Origin: Fidelibacterota bacterium
Lineage (GTDB): Bacteria > Fidelibacterota > UBA8477 > JABMPR01
Assembly (NCBI GenBank): GCA_016845065.1
Contig: JAERTG010000023.1
Location: forward strand, 103,553 to 167,552
Direction of reading: 5' to 3'
DNA length: 64,000 nt
In this document: one piece after another, positions 18,769 through 27,810 of the stretch
Layout of the letters: every line of letters starts with the position of its first letter
Numbering within the stretch: position 1 is the first letter of the stretch
Notes under the pieces: generated by a model
The model's input: only the letters and a program-made list of their open reading frames with translations
Database searches by the model: none
What the model was told of the DNA's origin: nothing
Made by a program: the position numbers and the translations under genes

Positions 18769-19782
18769 CTAAAACTGTTTGAGGAAACGAACGTCATTTT
18801 CGAAAAGCAGACGAATATCAGTGATACCATATTTCATCATGGCAATTCGTTCAATTCCCATTCCGAAGGCATAGCCAGTGTACTTTTCGGAGTCAATATC
18901 CACCGCCTTGAATACATTGGGATCCACCATACCACATCCACCAATCTCCAGCCATCCAGTTTGCTTGCAAACACGACAGCCTTTCCCACCACAGAGGAAA
19001 CAGGAAACATCCATTTCACTACTGGGTTCAGTAAAGGGAAAAAAACTTGGTCTAAACCTGAGCTTCACAAATTCGCCGAAGTATTCACGACAGAATAACT
19101 CTAGGGTTGCCTTCAATTCACCCATGGTGACATTTTTATCAACATAAAGACCTTCAACCTGATGAAACAAACAATAGTGTCCAGCATCTATGGCTTCATT
19201 GCGATAAACGCGACCGGGCATAATAGATCTGATCGGGGGTTTTTCTTCCAGCATGAGTCTAACTTGTACAGGAGATGTGTGAGTGCGTAAAACAGAATCA
19301 TTTTTCAGAAAAAATGTATCCTGCATATCCCTTGCCGGGTGTTCTGGTGGAAAATTTAATGCATCAAAATTACGCCACTGGGTTTCAATTTCTGGTCCCT
19401 CAGCTACGGCAAACCCCAGTCGGTGAAAGATCTGTTTAAAATCTCGGAGTGTGCTTTCAATTGGGTGCAGAGTACCACGTTCATACTCCACGCCAGGTAA
19501 TGAAACATCGACAGCACTTACTGATTGTGTTTCCGCTCTATGATCATTGATGCGTTCTTCAATTAGATCATGAATATCCAGCTTTAGCTGGTTAATCAGA
19601 CTTCCAAATTCGCCACGACGATCTGCTTCAACTTCAGCAATCTTCTTAAAAAGATCATTTAGTACGCCTTTGCGTCCCAAATATTTTTGCTTCATCCGCT
19701 CTAAATCAGAAAGCGCTGGACTCGATGCCAACGCTGCCTTGAATTCCGAGCGTAATTCGTCGACTTTGTTAAAAAGCGACAT
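18769..19782 (-). CDS. pheS: Phenylalanyl-tRNA synthetase alpha subunit
   Basis: A 337-residue catalytic subunit of the class II synthetase for phenylalanine. An N-terminal coiled coil (to about residue 90) binds tRNA. The core has DTFFLKNDSVLRTHTSPVQV, motif 2 PGRVYRNEAIDAGHYCLFHQ and motif 3 GYAFGMGIERIAMMKYGI. A four-cysteine insertion CFLCGGKGCRVC before the final strand probably binds zinc, as in several FCB-group relatives. The gene follows rplT closely in the usual infC-rpmI-rplT-pheS order. Confidence 0.97.
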   Translation of the reverse strand: MSLFNKVDELRSEFKAALASSPALSDLERMKQKYLGRKGVLNDLFKKIAEVEADRRGEFGSLINQLKLDIHDLIEERINDHRAETQSVSAVDVSLPGVEYERGTLHPIESTLRDFKQIFHRLGFAVAEGPEIETQWRNFDALNFPPEHPARDMQDTFFLKNDSVLRTHTSPVQVRLMLEEKPPIRSIMPGRVYRNEAIDAGHYCLFHQVEGLYVDKNVTMGELKATLELFCREYFGEFVKLRFRPSFFPFTEPSSEMDVSCFLCGGKGCRVCKQTGWLEIGGCGMVDPNVFKAVDIDSEKYTGYAFGMGIERIAMMKYGITDIRLLFENDVRFLKQF

Positions 19783-19801
19783 ACGCGATCCTAACTGAGG
19801 T

Positions 19802-20146
19802 TTATTTAGCTTTTGCTACAATCGATGCGAAACCAGCTGGATCTGTTACAGCAATCTCAGCCAACATTTTGCGATTGAGGTCAATACTATTTCTTTTTAA
19901 ACCATTCATCAATTTGGAATAACTCAGGCCGTTCAAACGAGCAGCAGCGTTAATTCTAGCTATCCACAAACGACGAAATTGACGTTTACGATCCTTACGA
20001 TCCCTGTATGCATAAACCCATGCACGTTCAACAGTTTCACGGGCTGTTCTGTACAAACGGGAACGGGCACCATAATAGCCCTTGGCAGCCTTTAAATATT
20101 TTTTATGCCGTCTTTTACGGGCGACAGCACTACTAGCTTTTGGCAT
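19802..20146 (-). CDS. rplT: 50S ribosomal protein L20
   Basis: A 114-residue, very basic large-subunit protein needed for early 23S rRNA assembly. It has the expected [39 protein letters not shown] core. It lies 15 bases after rpmI, in the infC-rpmI-rplT unit, where L20 often represses its own operon. I did not identify the regulatory mRNA fold. Confidence 0.98.
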   Translation of the reverse strand: MPKASSAVARKRRHKKYLKAAKGYYGARSRLYRTARETVERAWVYAYRDRKDRKRQFRRLWIARINAAARLNGLSYSKLMNGLKRNSIDLNRKMLAEIAVTDPAGFASIVAKAK

Positions 20147-20161
20147 TGTAACTCCTAATAC

Positions 20162-20356
20162 TTAAGCGGAAATCGCTTTTTTCACTTTAGCAGCATCGCC
20201 ACCGATCAAAAGACCGGATTTACGCAGTTTCCTTTTCTGCTTTTGTGATTTGTTGTTCTGCATGTGACTGGTGAAAGCTTTACTTCTTTTCACTTTACCC
20301 TTACCGGTAAGCTTGAAGCGCTTTTTGGCAGCACGATTTGATTTCATTTTGGGCAT
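20162..20356 (-). CDS. rpmI: 50S ribosomal protein L35
   Basis: A 64-residue basic ribosomal protein with the typical start [20 protein letters not shown] and a lysine/arginine-rich body ([12 protein letters not shown]). It lies 11 bases after infC and 15 before rplT. Confidence 0.97.
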   Translation of the reverse strand: MPKMKSNRAAKKRFKLTGKGKVKRSKAFTSHMQNNKSQKQKRKLRKSGLLIGGDAAKVKKAISA

Positions 20357-20367
20357 ATCTATTTACC

Positions 20368-20901
20368 TCACTTTTTCAAGGTGACGACTGTAGTAAGGAA
20401 TCTACCTTCCATAGTCGGATTGTATTCCATGTGTACATCTTCACCAAGATGACTCATGATTTTTGTCATGAGTAAAGGACCACGATCCAGATAGGCCATT
20501 TCCCGGCCTCTGAACATAATCGTTATTTTTACTCTGTCTCCATCGTCCAGAAACTCACGTGCTTTGGTGACCTTCGTTTTTAGATCGTGATCTTCAATGT
20601 TGGGTCTGAAGCGCACTTCTTTGTTCTGAATAATCTTTTGTTTTTTCTTAGCCTCTTTAGCCTTTTTGGCCTTTTCGTACTTGTATTTACTGTAATCCAT
20701 AAGCTTACAGACTGGAGGCTTGGCGTTGGGTGCAACCTCAACCAGATCTAGTTCGGCATTCTCTGCTCTTACCAGGGCTTCTTGTACGGGAACCAAACCT
20801 GCCTGTTCACCGTTTTCATCCACAAGGAGAACCTCTGGAGTGTCAATCTCATCATTGATTCGGAGTTCTTCTTCCTTAGCGTATACCTTATACTTTTTGA
20901 T
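20368..20901 (-). CDS. infC: Translation initiation factor IF-3, with AUC start codon
   Basis: Binds the 30S subunit and checks start-codon choice. Standard-start searches give only a 151-residue form beginning at a GTG (20823), which cuts off the conserved RINDEIDTPEVLLVDENGEQ. The frame stays open upstream to ATC at 20901, which directly follows an in-frame TAG and has AGGGAG seven bases before it. Starting there gives 177 residues, the normal IF-3 length, with both domains (N-terminal to about residue 85; C-terminal with FRGREMAYLDRG). A rare AUU/AUC/AUA start is the known basis of IF-3 autoregulation. The start overlaps the end of thrS by 14 bases. Confidence 0.93.
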   Translation of the reverse strand: MKKYKVYAKEEELRINDEIDTPEVLLVDENGEQAGLVPVQEALVRAENAELDLVEVAPNAKPPVCKLMDYSKYKYEKAKKAKEAKKKQKIIQNKEVRFRPNIEDHDLKTKVTKAREFLDDGDRVKITIMFRGREMAYLDRGPLLMTKIMSHLGEDVHMEYNPTMEGRFLTTVVTLKK

Positions 20902-22822
20902 CTATTCTCTCCCTTATTTCACCTAAAATTCGTTCGCTCACTTCTGCAAGGTCAAGACTGCCTAAATCACCGACACCATGACGACGAACACTAATTTTGT
21001 TCTCTTCCACCTCTCGGTCTCCAAGAATAAACATATATGGAACCTTTTCAAGCTCTGCTTGACGTATTTTCTGACCAATTTTTTCGTTCTTCCAGTTGGC
21101 TTCCACTCGAATTCCAGCGGCTTTCAATTGATCAACCACTTTCTGAGCATAGTCTTCATGACGATCCGCAATGGGAATAACCTTTACCTGTACAGGTGTC
21201 AACCAAACTGGTAATCGTGCAGCGTAATTCTCCACCAGGATACCCATGAAACGTTCCAGACTTCCAACGACAGCTCTGTGAAGCATGACCGGACGGTGAG
21301 AAGCACCGTCTTCACCGGTATATTCCAGGTCAAACCGCTCTGGCATGGAGAAATCCAATTGACAGGTCCCACATTGCCAGCTTCGATTCAGAGAATCCTT
21401 AATGTGGAAGTCAATTTTTGGGCCATAGAAGGCACCATCACCAGGATTCAGCTGATAATCAATTTCTTTATCTTCCAATACCTTCTGCAGAATGGCTTCA
21501 CTCTTAGTCCAGGTTTCAGCAGAACCAATCGCTTTCTCAGGTTTGGTAGAAAGTTCAACATGAACATCATCAAAACCAAAAGCACGATAGGTCTCAAATA
21601 TTTGATCCAGCACAAGACCAACTTCTTCATGAATCTGAGCTTCTGTACAGAAGATGTGAGCATCATCCTGAACAAAGGTTCTAACACGGAAAAGACCGTG
21701 AGTTACGCCTGAACGCTCGTGACGATGAACTCGGCCAAATTCTGCCATTCGAATGGGAAATTCCCTATATGAGTGGGAAGTATCGCCAAAAATTAAGAGG
21801 TGGCCAGGGCAATTCATTGGTTTCACAGCGAAGTCACGGTCATCAACCTTGGTGAAATACATGTTGTCACCGTAATTGTCCCAGTGCCCACTTCGATGCC
21901 ATAACTCCTCAGAAAGGATGAGCGGTGTTCCAACTTCTTCATAGCCATAGCGGAGATTACTCTCACGCATATAATCCACGATACCATTATAAATCTGTGT
22001 GCCTTTGGGATGGAAAAAGGCATTGGCCGGTGATTCCTTGTGAAAACTGAACCAGCCCAATTCTTTTCCAAGACGGCGATGATCGCGTTTCTTTGCTTCT
22101 TCAAGAAGGTTAAGATACTTTTTGAGTGCTTTTTTGTCGGGAAAGGCAGTTCCATATATACGAGAGAGCATACGGTTCTTTTCATCACCACGCCAATAAG
22201 CACCAGCGACATTCAGGAGTTTGAATGCACCAGCCCGTTTTGTTGAGGGCAAATGAGGTCCACGACAGAGATCAATAAATTCACCCTGTTCATAAGCTGA
22301 TATGATCTCGTCTTCTGGTAACTCTGAGATAATTTCAACCTTGTAGGTTTCATTCATGGCTTCAAAGCGTTTCACCGCTTCATCCCGGGAAAGTTCCACC
22401 CGTTTTACAGGCAGATCTTCATCAATGATTTTTTGCATTTCAACTTCGATGGCCCCAAGCTGCTCATCAGTGAATGGCGTATCAATATCAAAATCATAGT
22501 AGAAGCCATTCTCGATGGAAGGACCAATTGTCACTTTGACATCTGGGTACAGACGCTTGACTGCTTGGGCCATAATATGCGAAGTACTATGGAGCAGGAT
22601 TTCATGTGCTTCAGCATCAGTTCTCTTAAGGAAGTTAATTGAAGCATCCTCAGTGAGGACGGTTGCCAGATCAATTACTTCACCATTGATATTGGCCGCG
22701 AGAAGTTGCTTTTCAAACTGGGGACTTATTCCCTGTGCAATTTCGAATGCACGAATCCCGGACGGCAACTCTTCAGTTCGGCCGTCGGGGTAAGTGATCT
22801 GTATATTCCCATTCGCGTTCAT
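20888..22822 (-). CDS. thrS: Threonyl-tRNA synthetase
   Basis: A 644-residue class II synthetase for threonine. In order: TGS domain (1-60), the editing domain with HSTSHIMAQAVKRLYPD and the later C/H residues near FIDLCRGPHLPSTK, the catalytic core with MNCPGHLLIF (zinc cysteine), GRVHRHERSG (motif 2) and HRAVVGSLERFMGIL (motif 3), and the C-terminal anticodon domain (VKVIPIADRHEDYA). It is full length. The start codon is only seven bases from the 3' end of tRNA-Val; those bases supply a weak AGAAG site. It leads the thrS-infC-rpmI-rplT-pheS-pheT group. Confidence 0.97.
   Translation of the reverse strand: MNANGNIQITYPDGRTEELPSGIRAFEIAQGISPQFEKQLLAANINGEVIDLATVLTEDASINFLKRTDAEAHEILLHSTSHIMAQAVKRLYPDVKVTIGPSIENGFYYDFDIDTPFTDEQLGAIEVEMQKIIDEDLPVKRVELSRDEAVKRFEAMNETYKVEIISELPEDEIISAYEQGEFIDLCRGPHLPSTKRAGAFKLLNVAGAYWRGDEKNRMLSRIYGTAFPDKKALKKYLNLLEEAKKRDHRRLGKELGWFSFHKESPANAFFHPKGTQIYNGIVDYMRESNLRYGYEEVGTPLILSEELWHRSGHWDNYGDNMYFTKVDDRDFAVKPMNCPGHLLIFGDTSHSYREFPIRMAEFGRVHRHERSGVTHGLFRVRTFVQDDAHIFCTEAQIHEEVGLVLDQIFETYRAFGFDDVHVELSTKPEKAIGSAETWTKSEAILQKVLEDKEIDYQLNPGDGAFYGPKIDFHIKDSLNRSWQCGTCQLDFSMPERFDLEYTGEDGASHRPVMLHRAVVGSLERFMGILVENYAARLPVWLTPVQVKVIPIADRHEDYAQKVVDQLKAAGIRVEANWKNEKIGQKIRQAELEKVPYMFILGDREVEENKISVRRHGVGDLGSLDLAEVSERILGEIRERIDQKV
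20909..20914 (-). promoter_or_regulatory. Ribosome-binding site for the infC AUC start
   Basis: AGGGAG on the minus strand, inside the 3' end of thrS, is seven bases before ATC at 20901. It is the only strong site near the true N-terminus of IF-3. Confidence 0.7.
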
Positions 22823-22829
22823 TCTTCTG

Positions 22830-22903
22830 TGGGCGATACTGGACTCGAACCAGTGACTCCTTGCATGTCAAGCAAGTACTCTAACCACCTGAGCTAATCG
22901 CCC
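22830..22903 (-). tRNA. tRNA-Val (anticodon GAC)
   Basis: A complete 74-base cloverleaf: acceptor GGGCGAT/ATCGCCC, D arm GCTC...GAGT, anticodon stem CTTGC/GCAAG with loop TTGACAT (anticodon GAC), and T arm ACTGG-TTCGAGT-CCAGT. The discriminator is A and CCA is not encoded. Its 3' end is 7 bases before the thrS start codon on the same strand. Confidence 0.96.
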
Positions 22904-23086
22904 CACTTATTCCTATTCTTTCACCGGAAAACAACTGACATCTCGAATCGTTAGAACATCCAAAACAAAGCGAAGTCCTCCTGTGGCACCAACTAAGGCG
23001 CGAAAAAGCGTGCGAAAATAACTGCCCGCCTATGCGTGAGCAAGCAGATTTACCAGCTTTTTGAACATTCTTTTCTAATAAAATAA

Positions 23087-23108
23087 AGGACTTGGGGACA
23101 TTCGTCCT
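23087..23108 (-). terminator. Short hairpin with U-rich tail after the small membrane protein gene
   Basis: AGGAC (23104-23108 on the minus strand) pairs with GTCCT (23087-23091), followed on that strand by TTATTTTATT. The stem is only 5 base pairs and overlaps the stop codon of the gene ending at 23107. Confidence 0.35.
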
Positions 23109-23559
23109 ATTTCAGAAATTGGTCCGCCACGGATGCTTTTGAATCCTCAACTTCCTCAGTAACCTGAGTTGCCATACTAACTGGACTGAACTCTTTCTGT
23201 ACGAGATCCATTTCATTGAGAACAACATCAATGGCCTTAGCAACATTGGCCCGTTGCTGTCTCGCTAAAATGGTTAAGGCAATAGCGATCCCAACGATGA
23301 CGGAGACAACAAAATTCCCGGTAACCATGGCAGCAGATTCAACTCCTGTACCGCCAATCATCATTAGAATGAGGAGGCTAATGATAGAAAATGAGATTCC
23401 AAAAACCAAAGATGCCATAATCTGGAAAGTTGAATTAACTGAATTAATTTTGGTAACAAGTTCTTCGATCTTATCCCAATCACGTTCACGCACAGGCAAA
23501 GCACTCTGCTCTTTGTGCTTACGCAAGATGAGATTCGCTGTCAGATTTAGTTCATTCAT
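23107..23559 (-). CDS. Small membrane protein of unknown function
   Basis: A 150-residue protein with two transmembrane helices (about residues 46-68 and 76-98). The N-terminal part is charged and helical and the C-terminal tail is acidic and helical, with both ends probably cytoplasmic. I do not recognise the family. A good AGGAG site precedes the ATG. It is a single gene, with about 200 bases to tRNA-Val on one side and 240 bases to the flippase gene on the other. Confidence 0.6.
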   Translation of the reverse strand: MNELNLTANLILRKHKEQSALPVRERDWDKIEELVTKINSVNSTFQIMASLVFGISFSIISLLILMMIGGTGVESAAMVTGNFVVSVIVGIAIALTILARQQRANVAKAIDVVLNEMDLVQKEFSPVSMATQVTEEVEDSKASVADQFLK

Positions 23560-23801
23560 AAGTTGCTCCTAAGTCCAAGTTATTCATCCCCCAGGAATCC
23601 AGATTCATAAGCGATTTAATGTCGATTATCTCATAATGGATATACGCTGAGCTTTCTATTAAATTTTAGCCTTCAATGCTAAACGATGACTGGCAAACAG
23701 TCAAGCAAGGAATGAAGCTCATAAAGGCCTTCAAAAAGTTTTCAGTTCTAGATCTCACAATTCCAAAGATCTTCTATTCCTGATGAACTCGCACTTTTAA
23801 T

Positions 23802-24821
23802 CTAGCTAGGTAGATCATCCCTCGCCCTGGCAAGATCAAGAGTTAAACCGGCTTTCATTAGATACCAGGCTCCCATGGGCGTGTACAGCAAATAATTCAT
23901 CAGATGCATTACAATGGCGAACGCCTTCGCTGCATCATTTTCAATATTGAATATCATGAGGGCAGCAAGCACAGCACCATGATAAGTGCCAACATAACCT
24001 GGAGCTGCAGGAACAGAAAGAGACAGCGTGGTGAAAACAAGTAGGATGGATGACACCTTCCAGAGATCTACCACATCCAAACCAAAATCAAAAGCTGCCA
24101 GCGCCAGGAAAGTGACCATAAAATAGAGTAACCACAGAAAACCTGTTTGAAGGATTACTATAAAAGGCTTCGGCATGCGCCATAAGGTTTCAAGACCTCT
24201 AAATATGGAAACGAGATGTTCAGCTCTTTTAGGATGCCCCCCATCGATGAAGGATTGACTCCAGGTTTCTACGCGCACCTGAAATTTCGCATGGTGACGA
24301 TTTACAAAAACGCCCAATACAAAGATGATAAACAGAGCAGTTAACCCCAGAATTGCCAGGAGGCGAGCGGACTCAAACGTGGGGACCAGTGTGGCATAGA
24401 TACCAGCCAGGATCAGGAATGAGACCATATCCAATGCTCGTTCAACAACAATCGATGCACCGACTCCACTTATTTTTAAATGATGTCGTTTGGAAACGAC
24501 CATGGCTCTCAAGACCTCGCCAAGCCTGAAAGGCAGTACATTGTTACCCATATACCCCATCATAGTGGCTTCAAAGAGATGATTGGTTTTGATGGACCCC
24601 TGGGGGCTCAGCAATATCTTCCAGCGAGCGGCACGGATTACGTTACTAAATACAAGCAGAAATGCACCGGAAGCAAACAACCAATAGTTGATGGAGATGA
24701 CTGCCTGCCAAAATGGTTCCCATTCAAGATCCTTGAAGGAAAAGTAGACCAGACCCAGACTGACTCCAATGGAGATTAAAAACTTCCAGGGATGTTCTTT
24801 AATCAACTCAACAATCTGCAT
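23802..24821 (-). CDS. Lysylphosphatidylglycerol synthase/flippase-type membrane protein (UPF0104)
   Basis: A 339-residue inner-membrane protein with about eight transmembrane helices, matching the LPG_synthase_TM (AglD/MprF-like flippase) family: KWKFLISIG-type start, RAARWKILLSP, the ENVLPFRLGE-like NNVLPFRLGEVLRAM and PAAPGYVGTYHGAV. Members flip or help modify lipids; this one has only the membrane half and lacks the aminoacyl-transferase domain of MprF. The start codon overlaps the stop of the LolA-like gene, so the two are co-translated. Confidence 0.82.
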   Translation of the reverse strand: MQIVELIKEHPWKFLISIGVSLGLVYFSFKDLEWEPFWQAVISINYWLFASGAFLLVFSNVIRAARWKILLSPQGSIKTNHLFEATMMGYMGNNVLPFRLGEVLRAMVVSKRHHLKISGVGASIVVERALDMVSFLILAGIYATLVPTFESARLLAILGLTALFIIFVLGVFVNRHHAKFQVRVETWSQSFIDGGHPKRAEHLVSIFRGLETLWRMPKPFIVILQTGFLWLLYFMVTFLALAAFDFGLDVVDLWKVSSILLVFTTLSLSVPAAPGYVGTYHGAVLAALMIFNIENDAAKAFAIVMHLMNYLLYTPMGAWYLMKAGLTLDLARARDDLPS

Positions 24822-25486
24822 TAATTTTCCCTCAAATCTGCAATCTGATAGTCAAGGTAGTCTTCATCAATTTTTGGAATCGTAAATTCTTCGAATTGGA
24901 TTAAATAACTTAACGATATGATGTATTTATTCCCGTCATAATCAACGAGAATAAGTTTTTCTAATTTGTCTGTAGTGCCTAATACCGTAGAGAGACTTTC
25001 CCAGTCCGAAAAATCGCTATCAAATGAAAAATTTAGCCTGCGTCTACCGTCTTTGAGTTGCTTCTCACCTTTAAAACGAGCCTGGTTAAGATCACCGCCT
25101 ACAAAGAGTTGCTTAAGCAATGCATCAGGAGTTGTATTTTCATATAAAACCTGTTGTCTCAAATGATTCAGTGTGATCATCTCCTGTTCAGTGACAAAAA
25201 TCTCCATGCCAAAATCGGCTAACTGCACATGAAAATTTCTACCGCCGTTTATATCCATTTGGATTCTAACGGTATCTCGCTTATCTGAAAACCGCCAATC
25301 AATAACTTGTTTGATTTTTACGCTGGTGGCTTCCATATTCATAAAATGATCGATGACTTTTGAAAGTTCTTTCGGAGGTTTCGCTGCTGATAAGGAAACA
25401 CTCAGACATAACAAAAGCGCCAACACTGTAGGAGTAGCTTTTAATGATCGGTATAGTCTAATGGGAAGTATTTGTAGCTTAATCAT
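24821..25486 (-). CDS. LolA-like outer-membrane lipoprotein carrier protein
   Basis: A periplasmic protein of about 221 residues expected to move lipoproteins between inner and outer membranes. A signal peptide (residues 1-34, with LALLLCLSVSLSA) is followed by the LolA pattern: LSKVIDHFMNMEATSVKIKQ, then repeated beta strands (VRIQMDINGGRNFHVQ, MEIFVTEQEMITLNHLRQQV). I chose the ATG at 25486, which overlaps the ftsK stop codon; the longer open frame to 25534 starts with TTG inside ftsK. The position after ftsK is the classical one for lolA. The sequence is divergent, so the exact cargo role is inferred. Confidence 0.75.
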   Translation of the reverse strand: MIKLQILPIRLYRSLKATPTVLALLLCLSVSLSAAKPPKELSKVIDHFMNMEATSVKIKQVIDWRFSDKRDTVRIQMDINGGRNFHVQLADFGMEIFVTEQEMITLNHLRQQVLYENTTPDALLKQLFVGGDLNQARFKGEKQLKDGRRRLNFSFDSDFSDWESLSTVLGTTDKLEKLILVDYDGNKYIISLSYLIQFEEFTIPKIDEDYLDYQIADLREN

Positions 25487-27806
25487 CAAGGATATCTTCA
25501 TCAAATGAAGGGTTATCCAGGACTTCAGGTCCAATCAACACGTCACGGGCCTTACTGCCGGTATTTGGTCCAACCACGCCGGCACGTTCCAACTCATCAA
25601 TGAGCCTACCAGCTCTAGCATAACCAACGCGAAGTCTGCGTTGAATCATACTCACTGAACCTTGTTGATGAAGCACAACCAGGCGGTAGGCTTCATCAAA
25701 GAGAGGATCAACTTCTCCCCCTCCTTCGGTACCTGCAATTGTAGGATCTTGCTCATCAACTATTCCTGGCAATAGCTCTTCCTCTGGTTTGGGCTGTTCC
25801 TCAATATGGTCCAGGACATCCTCTATTTCCTCGAGGGTCACAAAGGCGTTATGGAGACGAACGGGAGCAGGTGCTCCAGGTGCCAGGAACAACATATCTC
25901 CTCTACCCAATAATTTTTCAGCACCATTTTGATCCAGGATTGTTCTGGAATCATTTTTCTGTGCCACCTTAAAAGCAATTCGAGTTGGGAAATTTGCTTT
26001 GATCACACCCGTGATAACATCTACAGAAGGTCTTTGTGTAGCAATAACCAGGTGAATACCCACAGCACGGGCCATCTGAGCTAAACGAGCGATAGGTTCT
26101 TCAATTTCCTTACCTGCAGTGATCATCAAATCAGCCAGCTCATCAACTAGTACCACAATATATGGCAATGGGTCGTATCCATCCTTACCAGTTGCCCGTT
26201 CATTGTATTGATCAATGTTCCGAACTGTTTTCTTACTAAGCAGGTTGTAGCGCTTTTCCATCTCCAGTTCAGCAGAACGCAAAGCGTGAATGGCATTCTT
26301 GGGAGTTGTTATGACATACTCGTCAATTGATTCACTGGTAATCAGATGGTAACCCTGTAAGCGCTTGTAAGTTGAGAGTTCCAATTTCTTGGGATCGATC
26401 ATGATGAATTTCACCTGGTCTGGTCTCGCACGATAAAGCAGTGAGGTAATGATCGTATTAATACATACCGATTTTCCAGAACCAGTAGCTCCAGCAACCA
26501 GTAAATGCGGCATTTTTGCAAGATCAGCTACGAATATTTCACCAGCCGTCGTCTTGCCCAGGGCAATTGTCAGAACCGAAGCAGGTTCAGAGAATTTTGG
26601 TGAATTGATACCACTCTTAAAATACACTATTTCAGGCTCATCATTGGGGAGTTCGATACCTACGGAGTTTTTGCCAGGAATGGGTGCAATAATCCTGACA
26701 CTCTGGGCTTCCATCACACGGGCAATATCATCAGAGAGGTTGGCAATTTTGGAAACTCGTATGCCTGGACCGGGCTCAACCTCATATCTTGTAATTACTG
26801 GACCCGGAGCGATATTGGTTACTCGACCATCTACACCAAATGTTTCCAGAGTTTGAATCAATAACTCAGCTTTCCTCAGTAGCACTTCCTTTGACTGACC
26901 TTCGGCAGATGGAGGGGGTTCCATGAGTAAATCAACTGAAGGCAGCTTATACTCCCTTTTCGGGACATTATCCTGTGTCTCATCATAGTCCACTTCATCT
27001 TCAATGATGGCGGCTTCGATTTCAATTTCGTTTGGTTTCAACGTGGTTTGCTCTGCCTTGCCTAAATTTTTTGGTGGAATCTCTTCACGCTGAATTGGCG
27101 GGGGGACTTCTTCTGCTACTGGTTCCGGTACAGGCACACTCTTCTTGGCTGGTGGAACTTCTTCTCTCTGGATTGGCGCCTGTGACCTTTCCTTGAGGTC
27201 TTTAACTTTTGCCCGTTTTTTGCTCGCCAGATTAAGTTTGTTGCGGAGTTCAGAAATTCGGTCTTCAATCCAATCATTGACGTGACGGAATGAAAAACCA
27301 CGCCAAGCCTGGATAGTCACAATCCCTACACTAAGCAGTATGAGGATCGCTCCTGGAAAACCCAGGAAATCTTTTAACAGCTGACTTATACTCACAGTAA
27401 GATACCCACTATGCCGAAATAATTGCTCTGAAGCCATGCCGCTCTTTTCTGCAATGAGAGCAAACAGGGTCATAAGGACCAGAGTGGTACCGAAACTATA
27501 ACCGCTAAGGCGGAATGCAGGTTGGAAATCTTTTTCTGAGAAAACCGTATAACCCCAGATACCAATCAAAATAGCTACGATGATTGAACCCCATCCCAGG
27601 AACATTTTAAACAATACCCAGGAAACAAAGATTCCCACGTACCCCATCCAATTATTGAAATGGACCCCAGGCATGATACTTAACTCTTCAGTGGGTTCGT
27701 GGCTTACCAGACTTAGCAGTACAAATAGTCCTACCACCATGGTAAGAATACCGAGTATTTCGCGGCTTTTTTCTTCTAAACTTATTTGCTTCTTTTTGGC
27801 TACCAT
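25479..27806 (-). CDS. ftsK: DNA translocase FtsK/SpoIIIE
   Basis: A 775-residue septal DNA pump that clears chromosome ends at division. Four transmembrane helices lie in residues 1-170. A proline/glutamate-rich linker (about 205-290) follows, then the alpha and RecA-like beta motor domain with Walker A GATGSGKS (439-446), Walker B VVLVDELADLM and ATQRPSVDVITG. The C-terminal gamma winged-helix (SMIQRRLRVGYARAGRLIDELE) reads the KOPS-type orienting sequence. All parts are intact. It follows gcvT by four bases. Confidence 0.97.
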   Translation of the reverse strand: MVAKKKQISLEEKSREILGILTMVVGLFVLLSLVSHEPTEELSIMPGVHFNNWMGYVGIFVSWVLFKMFLGWGSIIVAILIGIWGYTVFSEKDFQPAFRLSGYSFGTTLVLMTLFALIAEKSGMASEQLFRHSGYLTVSISQLLKDFLGFPGAILILLSVGIVTIQAWRGFSFRHVNDWIEDRISELRNKLNLASKKRAKVKDLKERSQAPIQREEVPPAKKSVPVPEPVAEEVPPPIQREEIPPKNLGKAEQTTLKPNEIEIEAAIIEDEVDYDETQDNVPKREYKLPSVDLLMEPPPSAEGQSKEVLLRKAELLIQTLETFGVDGRVTNIAPGPVITRYEVEPGPGIRVSKIANLSDDIARVMEAQSVRIIAPIPGKNSVGIELPNDEPEIVYFKSGINSPKFSEPASVLTIALGKTTAGEIFVADLAKMPHLLVAGATGSGKSVCINTIITSLLYRARPDQVKFIMIDPKKLELSTYKRLQGYHLITSESIDEYVITTPKNAIHALRSAELEMEKRYNLLSKKTVRNIDQYNERATGKDGYDPLPYIVVLVDELADLMITAGKEIEEPIARLAQMARAVGIHLVIATQRPSVDVITGVIKANFPTRIAFKVAQKNDSRTILDQNGAEKLLGRGDMLFLAPGAPAPVRLHNAFVTLEEIEDVLDHIEEQPKPEEELLPGIVDEQDPTIAGTEGGGEVDPLFDEAYRLVVLHQQGSVSMIQRRLRVGYARAGRLIDELERAGVVGPNTGSKARDVLIGPEVLDNPSFDEDILDD

Positions 27807-27810
27807 ATAA

